DNA from: Patescibacteria group bacterium UBA2211
GTDB lineage: Bacteria; Patescibacteriota; Minisyncoccia; Minisyncoccales; Minisyncoccaceae
Assembly: GCA_002327845.1 (NCBI GenBank)
Contig: DCUP01000003.1
Location: 141,033 to 205,032, forward strand
Length of the DNA stretch: 64,000 bases
Direction: 5' to 3'
Below are positions 9,671 through 17,293 of this stretch, piece after piece. Every line of letters begins with the position of its first letter. The first letter of the stretch is position 1. A model generated the notes under the pieces. The model was not told the DNA's origin. It saw nothing but the letters and a program-made list of their open reading frames with translations, and did no database searches. The translations under genes and the position numbers were made by a program.

Positions 9671-11197
9671 ATGGAAACATTATTGATTGTGGCAACGATT
9701 GTCTCATTATTCATAGGTGGTATCATTGGCTATTATATCCGTCAGTCAATCGCCAGGAAGAGAGCAGGAACTATTGAAGCAGAATTACAGAAAAAGATTG
9801 TTCAAACCAGGCAAACCGCTGAAGAGATAATGAGCAAAGCCAAAGTAAAAGCAGAGGAAATAGAAAACAAATCATATTCTGATATAGAAGAAAGACAGAA
9901 GGTGGTTATAAAAGCAGAGAACAGATTATTCAAGAAAGAAGAAGAAATAGAATTAAAAGATAAACAATCAACAGAAAAAGAAAAGGAAGCTGTTGAAAAA
10001 CTAGAGAAAGCAAAAGAAATAAGAGAGGAGCTAGATCAATTAAGAATTGAATCTATTAAAAAACTAGAAAAAATAGCAGGACTGAATAAAGAGCAGGCCA
10101 AAGTTGAGTTATTAGAAAAAACAGAGAAAGAATACGAAGTAGACGTATTGGAGAGGATAAGAAAGCTTGAGTTAAGAGGGACTGAACAATACGAAAAAAA
10201 GGCAAAAGAAATTATTGCAACTGCAGTTCAATCTTACGCTCTTCCTCAAACACAGGAAATTACTACTTCTTCTGTTGTTCTTCCTTCTGAAGAAATTAAA
10301 GGAAGAATCATTGGAAAAGAAGGAAGAAATATTAGAGCTTTTGAAAAAGCAGCTGGAGTTGAGTTGATTGTTGATGAAACTCCTGGACTTGTAATTATTT
10401 CTAGCTTTAATCCTGTTAGAAGGGAAGTGGCAAAGATTGCTTTAGAAAAACTATTAAGAGATGGCAGAATACAACCAGCGAGAGTTGAAACTGAGATTGA
10501 AAAAGCTACCGAAGAAGTAAATAAGAAGATAAGAGAGGCAGGAGAAGCGGCCGTATATGAAACTGGAGTATTGGACCTTCCAGAAAAATTAGTTCAAGTA
10601 TTAGGAAGACTACAATACAGAACCAGTTATGGTCAAAATGTATTAAGTCATTCAATCGAAGTAGCTCATTTAGCCGCTGCTTTAGCTTCAGAAATAGGCT
10701 TAAACGTTGCACTTTCCAAAAAAGCTGGTTTATTGCATGATATAGGAAAAGCCCTTGACTATAAGATAGAAGGGTCTCATACTGATATTGGAGCTAAGAT
10801 ATTAGAGAAGTTTAACATAGACTCAGCAATCATTTCTGCGATGAGGTCTCACCACGAAGAGTATCCTTACGAAAGTTCAGAAGCAGTCATAGTTCAAACC
10901 GCTGATCAAATATCAGGAGCAAGGCCAGGAGCTAGAAAAGATACTTTAGAGAACTATCTAAAGAGATTGGAAGATCTAGAAGATATTGCTAATTCATTTA
11001 ATGGAGTTGAAAAATCATATGCTATTCAAGGAGGAAGGGAATTGAGAGTATTTGTTAAACCAAAAGAAGTAGATGATTTAACAGCTCATAAGCTAGCAAG
11101 AGAAGTAGCTCAAAAAATTCAACAGGAATTAAAATATCCTGGAGAAATTAAAGTAATGGTGATAAGAGAGTCGAGGGTAACCGAATATGCGAAATAA
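9671..11197 (+). CDS. rny: Ribonuclease Y
   Basis: Membrane-anchored endoribonuclease that starts mRNA decay in bacteria lacking RNase E. I chose ATG 9671 (508 aa), placing the hydrophobic anchor (about residues 3-22) at the N-terminus; the longer GTG-started reading adds a hydrophilic tail of nine residues. A long charged coiled coil follows (about 30-180). Next come a KH domain (GRIIGKEGRNIRAFE, near 215-230) and an HD domain with HSIEVAHLAAALA and the metal-binding LLHDIGKALD (about 330-430). Length is close to the usual 510-520. It stands between a terminator and an HU gene, so probably has its own promoter, which I could not place. No Shine-Dalgarno sequence. Confidence 0.95.
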   Translation: METLLIVATIVSLFIGGIIGYYIRQSIARKRAGTIEAELQKKIVQTRQTAEEIMSKAKVKAEEIENKSYSDIEERQKVVIKAENRLFKKEEEIELKDKQSTEKEKEAVEKLEKAKEIREELDQLRIESIKKLEKIAGLNKEQAKVELLEKTEKEYEVDVLERIRKLELRGTEQYEKKAKEIIATAVQSYALPQTQEITTSSVVLPSEEIKGRIIGKEGRNIRAFEKAAGVELIVDETPGLVIISSFNPVRREVAKIALEKLLRDGRIQPARVETEIEKATEEVNKKIREAGEAAVYETGVLDLPEKLVQVLGRLQYRTSYGQNVLSHSIEVAHLAAALASEIGLNVALSKKAGLLHDIGKALDYKIEGSHTDIGAKILEKFNIDSAIISAMRSHHEEYPYESSEAVIVQTADQISGARPGARKDTLENYLKRLEDLEDIANSFNGVEKSYAIQGGRELRVFVKPKEVDDLTAHKLAREVAQKIQQELKYPGEIKVMVIRESRVTEYAK

Positions 11198-11199
11198 TA

Positions 11200-11207
11200 A
11201 AAGGTCG
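11200..11207 (+). promoter_or_regulatory. AAAGGTCG element upstream of HU gene
   Basis: The octamer AAAGGTCG lies 35 nt upstream of the HU start codon. The same octamer occurs upstream of the third T4SS pilin (28956-28963) and the major type IV pilin (54326-54333). Function unknown. Confidence 0.3.
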
Positions 11208-11242
11208 ATAATCATATATAAGAATTAAATATATACACTAAA

Positions 11243-11515
11243 ATGACAAAAGACGATATCGTAGAAGCAATTGTTAAAAAAACAGCCATTGCAAAGAAAG
11301 ACGCTGCAGAGGCTTTAAACACAATCATTGAAGAAATAACAAAAACTCTATCAAAAGGTGGAGATGTAACTTTGACAGGATTTGGAACATTCAAAGTAGG
11401 AGCTAGAGCTGCTAGAGAAGGAAGAAATCCTAAAACAGGAGAAAAAATCAAGATCCCTGCAATGAAGACTCCAAAATTCAAAGCTGGAAAAGGATTGAAA
11501 GACGCTGTTAGATAA
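11243..11515 (+). CDS. hup: DNA-binding protein HU
   Basis: Small dimeric nucleoid protein that bends DNA without sequence specificity. The 90-aa product is standard HU length and begins MTKDDIVEAIVKKTAIAKKDAAEALN. The beta-arm region has the family signature GFGTFKVGARAAREGRNPKTGE (written here in parts: GFGTF, RAAREGRNP, KTGE), followed by KIPAMKTPKFKAGKGLKDAV. It has its own leader of at least 36 nt with an AAAGGTCG element and is closed by a strong terminator (11526-11552), so it is probably a highly expressed single gene. HU rather than IHF is favoured because there is one copy here and the sequence is HU-like. Confidence 0.95.
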   Translation: MTKDDIVEAIVKKTAIAKKDAAEALNTIIEEITKTLSKGGDVTLTGFGTFKVGARAAREGRNPKTGEKIKIPAMKTPKFKAGKGLKDAVR

Positions 11516-11525
11516 AATTAAAAAC

Positions 11526-11552
11526 AAAAGCCGCTCGTAAGAGCGGTTTTGT
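11526..11552 (+). terminator. Terminator after HU gene
   Basis: CCGCTC (11531-11536), loop GTAA, GAGCGG (11541-11546), extended by a G-T and A-T pairs to about 10 bp, then TTTTGTGTT. Confidence 0.85.
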
Positions 11553-11557
11553 GTTGG

Positions 11558-11627
11558 GCCAATATTAGACTAATTATTTAACTGATTATTATACCAATCA
11601 TTATGTCAATTACTATACTAATCTAAG
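11558..11627. repeat. Degenerate 12-bp tandem repeat next to tRNA-Ala
   Basis: Units of 12 bp at 11570, 11582, 11594 and 11606, with partial units at both ends (from about 11559 and at 11618). Approximate consensus CTAATTATTATA: CTAATTATTTAA, CTGATTATTATA, CCAATCATTATG, TCAATTACTATA, CTAATCTAAG. The array fills the gap between the HU terminator and the 3' end of tRNA-Ala. Confidence 0.5.
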
Positions 11628-11700
11628 TGGACCCAAGGAGACTTGAACTCCTAGCCTCTTCCGTGCCACGGAAGCGCTCTGCCAATTGAGCTATGGGCCC
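11628..11700 (-). tRNA. tRNA-Ala(GGC)
   Basis: Folds as a 73-nt cloverleaf on the minus strand. Acceptor GGGCCCA pairs with TGGGTCC and includes the G3-U70 pair that specifies alanine; anticodon loop GTGGCAC gives GGC. CCA is not encoded. Its first 10 nt overlap the end of the upstream ORF. Confidence 0.93.
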
Positions 11701-12356
11701 GCGTGTAATATTCTAGGCAATTTCATTAATTCTGTAAAGATGTCTGCAGAAAAATAATCTATTCTGCAGACTCCTTTATATTCTAGTTTTAGCGTTTTTT
11801 TACCAATAGTTCTTTTGTCTATTCTAGTTCCATAAAATTGAGAGGGTGGTATTTTCGTAATTTTTGACCAAAATTTTTCTAGTTTTTTAATGTCTTGGTC
11901 TGCTCGACACTGGACAGTGCATCTAAACTTAGAATTATCTATTTTATAGCATTTTCTTAGTAAGTCTAGAAACATATCGATAATGAAAGGGTCAGAATTT
12001 CCAAAAGTTAAAGATCCTCTTTTTGTTTTAGATCCTTCAGCTAGGTAAAGAAGCGAGAGAGAAATTAATGCTATATTTCTATTTTTAAGTAAAGGAGATA
12101 GATGTTTGTTTCTATCAATAATCTTTGCTATTTTTATTTCTCTTTTTAGTTTGCATGCCTCTACAGCTCCTTTTTGACTCTTAACATTTATAGCTTTAAT
12201 TTTTTTAAAATATTTTTCGGGAAGGGGGATGTTTTTACACCAATCAGAAAGAGTGCTTTGGGGAATAAAAACATTAAGAATTTGCTTAATTTCTGAATAA
12301 GTTTTTCCTCTTTTTCTTAATTTTTTAGCAGAATCTTTAAGGCTATTCATTAACAT
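11691..12356 (-). CDS. HTH plus LAGLIDADG-like protein lodged between two tRNA genes
   Basis: Function not certain. The 221-aa product (ATG 12356; ATG 12350 also possible; a TTG at 12386 is unlikely) begins with a helix-turn-helix-like region (about 5-45; GKTYSEIKQIL, STLSDWCK). It continues with a segment resembling single-motif LAGLIDADG endonuclease-like proteins: SLLYLAEGSKTKRGSLTFGN, then SDPFIIDMFLDLLRKCY, and a basic beta-rich C-terminal half. The gene lies on the minus strand between tRNA-Arg(CCU) and tRNA-Ala(GGC). Its last codons GGC CCA TAG are the first nucleotides of tRNA-Ala, so gene and tRNA overlap by 10 nt. It is probably transcribed with both tRNAs. It could be a free-standing homing endonuclease or a domesticated DNA-binding derivative. 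Confidence 0.6.
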   Translation of the reverse strand: MLMNSLKDSAKKLRKRGKTYSEIKQILNVFIPQSTLSDWCKNIPLPEKYFKKIKAINVKSQKGAVEACKLKREIKIAKIIDRNKHLSPLLKNRNIALISLSLLYLAEGSKTKRGSLTFGNSDPFIIDMFLDLLRKCYKIDNSKFRCTVQCRADQDIKKLEKFWSKITKIPPSQFYGTRIDKRTIGKKTLKLEYKGVCRIDYFSADIFTELMKLPRILHAGP

Positions 12357-12389
12357 TATTTTAACACAATACTGGAGGGTAAACAATTG

Positions 12390-12461
12390 TGTCCCCGAGA
12401 GGAATCGAACCTCTATCTAGAGCTTAGGAGTCTCTCGTTCTGTCCATTGAACTACGGGGAC
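12390..12461 (-). tRNA. tRNA-Arg(CCT)
   Basis: 72-nt cloverleaf on the minus strand: acceptor GTCCCCG with CGGGGAC, anticodon loop CTCCTAA (CCU). CCA not encoded. It is the first element downstream of its promoter (12480-12508). Confidence 0.9.
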
Positions 12462-12479
12462 ATGATGATTGATAAGGCC

Positions 12480-12508
12480 AGATTATCATATTTTATAGTT
12501 GTTTACAA
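12480..12508 (-). promoter_or_regulatory. Promoter of tRNA-Arg(CCT)
   Basis: Minus strand TTGTAA (12503-12508), 17-bp spacer, TAATCT (12480-12485). It overlaps the -35 of the divergent htrA promoter and probably serves tRNA-Arg, the endonuclease-like ORF and tRNA-Ala. Confidence 0.5.
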
Positions 12509-12527
12509 TATTTTTTTATGATAGAAT
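12499..12527 (+). promoter_or_regulatory. Promoter of the HtrA-like gene (leaderless)
   Basis: TTGTTT (12499-12504), 17-bp spacer, TAGAAT (12522-12527). The ATG at 12534 follows the -10 by 6 nt, which predicts a leaderless mRNA. Confidence 0.5.
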
Positions 12528-12533
12528 TAATTC

Positions 12534-13568
12534 ATGAAAAAATCTCCAATCGTGGAAATAGCGAAGAAGATTTGTCCGGCGGTAATAACAATTATCGCTT
12601 CTCGCGACCTACCACAAATCGATGAATTTTATTTCCTTCCTTACAAAGGAGAGAAGGTTGCTTTTCCTAAAAAAGTAAATGGAGAAAAACAAAAAACTAA
12701 AATTGGAGGAGGGAGTGGATTTATTGTTTCTAAAGATGGATACGTTTTAACTTGTAATCATGTAGTTGAAGAATTAGAAGCAGATTATACGGTCATTCTT
12801 GATCCAGATAGGAGATATAAGGCAAAAGTTCTATCAAGAGACCCTTTAACCGATACAGCTATTCTTAAAATCGAAGATGGCGTAAGTTTCCCCTTTTTAA
12901 AAATGGGAGACTCTGACAATGTTGAACTAGGAGAATCAGTGATTGCAATTGGTAATCCCTTGGGAGAATTTGAAGATACTCTATCGGCAGGAATTGTTTC
13001 TGGATTAAGCAGGAGGATTACAGCATATAACGGAGCAAGTACTACATCAAAAGCTACAAGTTTAAGAGGATTAATTCAAACAGATGCTGCTATTAATCCT
13101 GGTAATTCAGGGGGACCATTAGTAGATATGAAAGGGGAGGCGATAGCAATAAACACAGCAATGATAATGGGAGCAGAAAATATTGGATTTGCTTTACCAA
13201 TTAATTATATTAAAGAAGACTTAAGAGAGATAAAAAAAGAAGGAAGAATTAAAAGGCCATATTTAGGAGTAAAGTATATTATTTTGAATGACCACATATC
13301 TAAGGTAAATAAGTTGGAAAGTTGTTATGGAGCATTGATAGTAAGAGAAATGTTTGGAGAGCCAGCTGTAGCTAAAAATTCTAGTGCTGACCAAGCTGGA
13401 TTAAAAGAGTATGATATTATTTTAGAAATTAACGGTAAGAAAATAACTCAAGATAATTCAATTAATGATGTTTTGTCAGAATGTGCAGTGGGTGAAGAAA
13501 TACATTTATTAGTTTTAAGAAATAGAGAAGAAATTAAGTTAGAAACAATTCTTAAAGAAAGAAAATAA
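12534..13568 (+). CDS. HtrA/DegP-family serine protease without export signal
   Basis: Trypsin-like S1C protease of the HtrA family, 344 aa. The triad is visible: His76 in CNHVVEE, Asp107 in DPLTDTAIL and Ser192 in NPGNSGGPL. One PDZ domain follows (about 245-340; the region AGLKEYDIILEINGKKI). The N-terminus has no signal peptide or transmembrane segment, unlike typical DegP or membrane-anchored HtrA, so it is predicted to be cytoplasmic. A charged insertion (about 36-56) precedes the protease domain. Start ATG 12534 is supported by a -10 box 6 nt upstream. Its stop overlaps the start of the CPVC membrane protein (TAATG), so the two are translationally coupled. Role: protein quality control, substrate unknown. 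Confidence 0.9.
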   Translation: MKKSPIVEIAKKICPAVITIIASRDLPQIDEFYFLPYKGEKVAFPKKVNGEKQKTKIGGGSGFIVSKDGYVLTCNHVVEELEADYTVILDPDRRYKAKVLSRDPLTDTAILKIEDGVSFPFLKMGDSDNVELGESVIAIGNPLGEFEDTLSAGIVSGLSRRITAYNGASTTSKATSLRGLIQTDAAINPGNSGGPLVDMKGEAIAINTAMIMGAENIGFALPINYIKEDLREIKKEGRIKRPYLGVKYIILNDHISKVNKLESCYGALIVREMFGEPAVAKNSSADQAGLKEYDIILEINGKKITQDNSINDVLSECAVGEEIHLLVLRNREEIKLETILKERK

Positions 13569-14071
13569 TGAACAAAACAGCAATTACATCTTTAATATCT
13601 TTTGTTGGTTTATTTTTTGCTCAAGCAGTCTCGGCGGTTTGTCCAGTTTGTGTTATCGGAGTTTCGGCCGGATTGGGATTGGCAAGATGGTTGAAAATAG
13701 ATGATACCATCACTGGTCTATGGATCGGAGGTTTAACTGCTGGTTTGATTATGTGGACTATTGAATGGCTTAATAAAAAGAATATTAGATTTAAAGGTAG
13801 AAATCTTTTAATAATTTTATCTTATTACGCAATGGTTATCTGGCCCCTTCATTCAATTGAAGTTATTGGAAATGAATATCATACAATATGGGGAATGGAT
13901 AAGTTAATTTTAACTATCTTTATCGGGAGCACTGCTTTTTTCGGTTTTGAAAAATGGTACAGGGTAATGAGAGCAAAAAGAGGAAAATCTCTTTTCCGCT
14001 ACCAGAAGATTGTTTGGGCTTGGTTGCCGTTAGTAATTCTTTCTATAATTTTTTATTTTATAACCAAATAA
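13568..14071 (+). CDS. Conserved membrane protein with N-terminal CPVC motif
   Basis: No firm function. The 167-aa product has about five hydrophobic segments (near 7-24, 48-65, 82-98, 110-128 and 148-165). A Cys-Pro-Val-Cys motif (25-28) sits directly after the first segment and is followed by a GVSAGLGLARWLKIDD stretch. CxxC right after a signal-like helix suggests a thiol-disulfide or metal-binding site at the outer face (inference). The start codon overlaps the stop of the HtrA-like gene, suggesting a shared role in envelope protein quality, though that protease lacks an export signal. It ends 33 nt before the VanW-like gene and may be its operon partner. Confidence 0.7.
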   Translation: MNKTAITSLISFVGLFFAQAVSAVCPVCVIGVSAGLGLARWLKIDDTITGLWIGGLTAGLIMWTIEWLNKKNIRFKGRNLLIILSYYAMVIWPLHSIEVIGNEYHTIWGMDKLILTIFIGSTAFFGFEKWYRVMRAKRGKSLFRYQKIVWAWLPLVILSIIFYFITK

Positions 14072-14104
14072 TGTATTGCATTTTGGTAAAATTAAATAAA
14101 TTGT

Positions 14105-15874
14105 ATGTTTAATTCGAAAAAAGGATTAATATTCTTTTTGTTGGGCATTTCATTATTTTTTATAGCCATTGTATTGGGCTCGTTTTATTATATTTTCGAA
14201 ATTAAATATGCCAATAAAATTTATCCCAATATTTATATCGCAGGAATAAACATGAATGGAAAAACATTATTAGAGGCGAAGGGCTTGATAGATGAAAAAA
14301 TAAACATTGTCAATCAAGATGGTGTTTCTTTTTATTATGATAATAATAAAGTAATAATTTATCCTATCAATTCTTCTTCCGATGCAGCTGTTGTAGATGT
14401 TTTAATTGATTTTAAGATTAATGAGACTATTGATGAAGCAATGTTTTTTGGTCGAAGCGGAAACTATATTAATGATTTCAAATCTAGGCTAGACCTTTTT
14501 TTTAATAAAAACCACTATATTAAATTAATAGTTAATTTTGACAGCGATAAAATAATAAATGATCTAAAACAAGACTTTTCTATTCTTTCTCCTCAAAATG
14601 CTACTTATTATTTTGATTCTGAAAATAATCTATTAATTAAGCAGGGAAAGGCTGGTAAAGAAATTTATTACGAAAAATCAATGGTTGTTTTAAAAGATAA
14701 TTTAGGAGAACTTAATTTTTCAAATATTGTTTTAGAGGGTAACAATGCCAATCCTGAAATATCAGAAGTTGACTGCTTAACAATGAAAGATAAGGTAGAA
14801 AATGTTTTAGCCCTAGCTCCGATTAAATTAAAATATAATGAAGATGAATGGACTATAAATAAAAAAGCTTTATTGGAATTAGTGGTTTTATTAAAAAGAG
14901 AAGGAAGCCTATCTGTTGCTTTGGATAAAAATAAAATCAAAAAATATATAACAGAAAAAGTAGCAGCAGAAATAGATCAGAATTATGTTTTGCCTAAATT
15001 TACTTTAAACGAAGGGATTGTTGAAAATTTTAAACCAGGCAAAGAGGGGAGAGTGTTAGATGTTGATTTGACTGTAAATTTATTATCAGAACTGATAAAT
15101 AATCCTTTTAAAGAATTAAATCTTTCTGTCAAAATATTGCCTTATTCTACTGAGAATGGAGAAGTTAATGATGTTTTAGGAATTAAAGAAATTGTTGGTA
15201 GATATTCTTTGGGTTTTGAAGGTTCAACAAGCGCACGTATTTCAAATATTAAAAATGGCGCTAAATCTCTTAATGGATTATTATTAAAGCCAGACGAAGA
15301 ATTTTCCATGCTTAAAGCTCTTGGATCTATAGACGAAGAGAATGGATATTTTAAAGAAGCGGTAATAAAAGGCAATGCAATTTATTATGAATTTGGGGGC
15401 GGTCTTTGCCATACAAGCACTACTTTGTTTAGAGCAGTTCTTGATGCTGGACTGCCAATAACTATGCGTCAAAATCATTCTTATAATATGCCTTATTATC
15501 AGCCGGCCGGAATCGATGCTACGATTTATAATCCTTATCCAGATTTCAAATTTATTAATGACACAGGAAATTATATTTTAATACAAGCCGAAGCAGATTA
15601 TAGGGAATTGACAATTGAGTTGTGGGGAATAAATGACGGAAGAATTATAAAAAGAACAGAACCATTTATTTATAACATAGTTAAACCTAGGCCTAGTAAA
15701 ATGATTAATACTTATAGTTTAGCTAGTGGGGCAGTAAAATGCACCTATGCTGCTTACGATGGAGCCGATGCATATTTTGACTATGAAGTTACTTATCCCA
15801 ACGGAGTAGTGAAAAAAGAACGTTTTAGTTCTCACTATATTCCACGTCAGGGAGTTTGTCTTGTTGGGATATAG
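14105..15874 (+). CDS. VanW-like protein with peptidoglycan-binding-type domain
   Basis: Membrane-anchored extracytoplasmic protein of 589 aa. A single N-terminal transmembrane helix (about 8-32) is followed by a YPNIYIAGINMNGKTLLEA segment, typical of the putative peptidoglycan-binding repeats that precede VanW domains. A second such region spans about 220-340. The VanW domain occupies about 370-510: ARISNIKNGAKSLNGLLL, then EFSMLKALGS, the FGGGLCHTSTTLFRA motif, and MRQNHSYNMPYYQPAGID. VanW proteins are associated with the cell wall but their biochemical role is not settled. Start ATG 14105; no Shine-Dalgarno and no convincing promoter found, so it is probably in the htrA operon. Confidence 0.88.
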   Translation: MFNSKKGLIFFLLGISLFFIAIVLGSFYYIFEIKYANKIYPNIYIAGINMNGKTLLEAKGLIDEKINIVNQDGVSFYYDNNKVIIYPINSSSDAAVVDVLIDFKINETIDEAMFFGRSGNYINDFKSRLDLFFNKNHYIKLIVNFDSDKIINDLKQDFSILSPQNATYYFDSENNLLIKQGKAGKEIYYEKSMVVLKDNLGELNFSNIVLEGNNANPEISEVDCLTMKDKVENVLALAPIKLKYNEDEWTINKKALLELVVLLKREGSLSVALDKNKIKKYITEKVAAEIDQNYVLPKFTLNEGIVENFKPGKEGRVLDVDLTVNLLSELINNPFKELNLSVKILPYSTENGEVNDVLGIKEIVGRYSLGFEGSTSARISNIKNGAKSLNGLLLKPDEEFSMLKALGSIDEENGYFKEAVIKGNAIYYEFGGGLCHTSTTLFRAVLDAGLPITMRQNHSYNMPYYQPAGIDATIYNPYPDFKFINDTGNYILIQAEADYRELTIELWGINDGRIIKRTEPFIYNIVKPRPSKMINTYSLASGAVKCTYAAYDGADAYFDYEVTYPNGVVKKERFSSHYIPRQGVCLVGI

Positions 15875-15948
15875 TAATTGGTGGTGACTAATGAGATTTG
15901 AAATAAATAAATCCTTTATCAATTATCAATAAAAGTTGAGAAATGTTT

Positions 15949-15977
15949 TTGACTCAAAAACAGAAAGATGATATAAA
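15949..15977 (+). promoter_or_regulatory. Promoter of tRNA-Pro/tRNA-Gly and downstream genes
   Basis: TTGACT (15949-15954), 17-bp spacer, TATAAA (15972-15977), 12 nt upstream of tRNA-Pro. Confidence 0.6.
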
Positions 15978-15989
15978 AAGGAAGTAGCA

Positions 15990-16061
15990 CGGGGCATAGT
16001 GAAACGGCCATCACGAGTCCTTTGGGAGGATTTATTCTGAGTTCGAATCTCAGTGCCCCGA
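15990..16061 (+). tRNA. tRNA-Pro(TGG)
   Basis: 72-nt cloverleaf; acceptor CGGGGCA with TGCCCCG, including the C1-G72 pair typical of bacterial tRNA-Pro. Anticodon loop TTTGGGA gives TGG. CCA not encoded. Confidence 0.93.
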
Positions 16062-16072
16062 AAGGGTTTCTT

Positions 16073-16143
16073 GCGAGTGTAGCTCAATGGTAGAGCGACA
16101 GCCTTCCAAGCTGTACATGAGGGTTCGATTCCCTTCACTCGCT
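16073..16143 (+). tRNA. tRNA-Gly(TCC)
   Basis: 71-nt cloverleaf; acceptor GCGAGTG with CACTCGC, discriminator T. Anticodon loop CTTCCAA gives TCC. CCA is encoded at 16144-16146. Confidence 0.94.
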
Positions 16144-16166
16144 CCATATTATATCTCCTGAAAATA

Positions 16167-17180
16167 ATGGACAATAAAAAAATAAAAGTGGCCGTAGTTG
16201 GCGGGGGAGTGATGGGATTATATATTTCTTGGAAATTATCAGAAATGGGGCATGATGTCTCTCTTTTCGATAGAAAAAAAGAAGATGCTTTAGGTAAAAA
16301 GTGTTGTTCGACCTTGGTTTCAGAAAGAATTAAGCAATTTATTCCTATTACTGGAAAGTGTATAGAAAACAAAATATCTTCCTGCGTAATAAATTTTCCT
16401 AGAGGAAAAGTCAAGCTTAATTTTAAACCGCATCATTTGGCTCTTAACAGAGAAACGTTGATAAGTATTCTTTTAGATTTAAACAAGAAAACTGGGACGA
16501 GAATTATTTTGGGACAAGAGATTAAAAAGGTGCCGCAAGGATTTGATAGAATTATCGGATGTGACGGCGCCTTTTCTGTTATTAGAAGAAGTTTGAATTT
16601 GCCCGATCCTAAGATTAAGAATGGAGTTCAGGCTTATTCTTTGATAAAAAATAATTCAAACATTACAGAAACATTTACTGATTCAAGCATATTTGGCTTT
16701 TGCTGGAAAATACCCAAGGGAGACAAGATTGAATATGGAGCATTGGGCAATCAATTGGAAGTTAAAAATAAAACAGACAAGATATTAGGAATAAAGGGAG
16801 TTGAGAGAGATTCTTTTTCTGCTGCCGCTATCCCTTGTCCTAAATTTTCACTATTTAATGCGGGATTAATTTTTCCTAAAGAAAAATATATTACTCTTTG
16901 TGGAGACGCAATGGGACTAACTAAACCATGGAGTGGAGGAGGAATAATTTGGGGCCTTTACGCTGCCGATATTTTAATTAAGACATTTCCTGATTTTAAG
17001 AAGTATAAAAAGGAAACAATTAGATTTTTTAAGTTTAAAATATTAAAAGGTCAGATATCTAATTATCTAGTCCAGACAGTAGGAAAAATATTTACAAACA
17101 TAATCCCAAAAGAGATGACATATGATAATGATTTTCCTTCTATCAAATTGCTTTTAAGGGGGAAAAGTGATAGTCTTTAA
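16167..17180 (+). CDS. FAD-dependent oxidoreductase of the geranylgeranyl reductase type
   Basis: Flavoprotein, 337 aa. The N-terminal Rossmann dinucleotide motif is VAVVGGGVMGLYISWKL (about 9-25). A central GCDGAFSVIRR (about 131-141) matches the GD/DG motif of group A flavin monooxygenases and geranylgeranyl reductases. The FAD-ribityl motif CGDAMGLTKPWSGGGI lies near 247-262. In the geranylgeranyl reductase family such enzymes reduce isoprenoid double bonds of lipids or quinones; the substrate here cannot be told from sequence. It begins 20 nt after tRNA-Gly and ends just before tRNA-Ser(CGA), so it sits inside a tRNA transcription unit with no Shine-Dalgarno. A small halogenase or monooxygenase is the alternative. 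Confidence 0.8.
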   Translation: MDNKKIKVAVVGGGVMGLYISWKLSEMGHDVSLFDRKKEDALGKKCCSTLVSERIKQFIPITGKCIENKISSCVINFPRGKVKLNFKPHHLALNRETLISILLDLNKKTGTRIILGQEIKKVPQGFDRIIGCDGAFSVIRRSLNLPDPKIKNGVQAYSLIKNNSNITETFTDSSIFGFCWKIPKGDKIEYGALGNQLEVKNKTDKILGIKGVERDSFSAAAIPCPKFSLFNAGLIFPKEKYITLCGDAMGLTKPWSGGGIIWGLYAADILIKTFPDFKKYKKETIRFFKFKILKGQISNYLVQTVGKIFTNIIPKEMTYDNDFPSIKLLLRGKSDSL

Positions 17181-17189
17181 ACATATTTA

Positions 17190-17276
17190 GGAGAGATGCC
17201 TGAGCGGCTTAAGGGGATGGTTTCGAAAACCATTGTGGGGTAATTCCCACCGTGAGTTCGAATCTCACTCTCTCCG
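17190..17276 (+). tRNA. tRNA-Ser(CGA)
   Basis: 87-nt class II tRNA with long variable arm; acceptor GGAGAGA with TCTCTCC. Anticodon loop TTCGAAA gives CGA. CCA not encoded. infB starts 17 nt downstream. Confidence 0.94.
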
Positions 17277-17293
17277 CCTTAAGGCCTAAAGAT

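Noticed and set aside
15926..16414. 162-aa ORF on the minus strand over tRNA-Pro, tRNA-Gly and the flavoprotein start
   Set aside because: It is antisense to two tRNAs and a supported gene and has no recognisable domain; the tRNA-derived RVKGIEPSCTAW-type peptide is a common annotation artefact.
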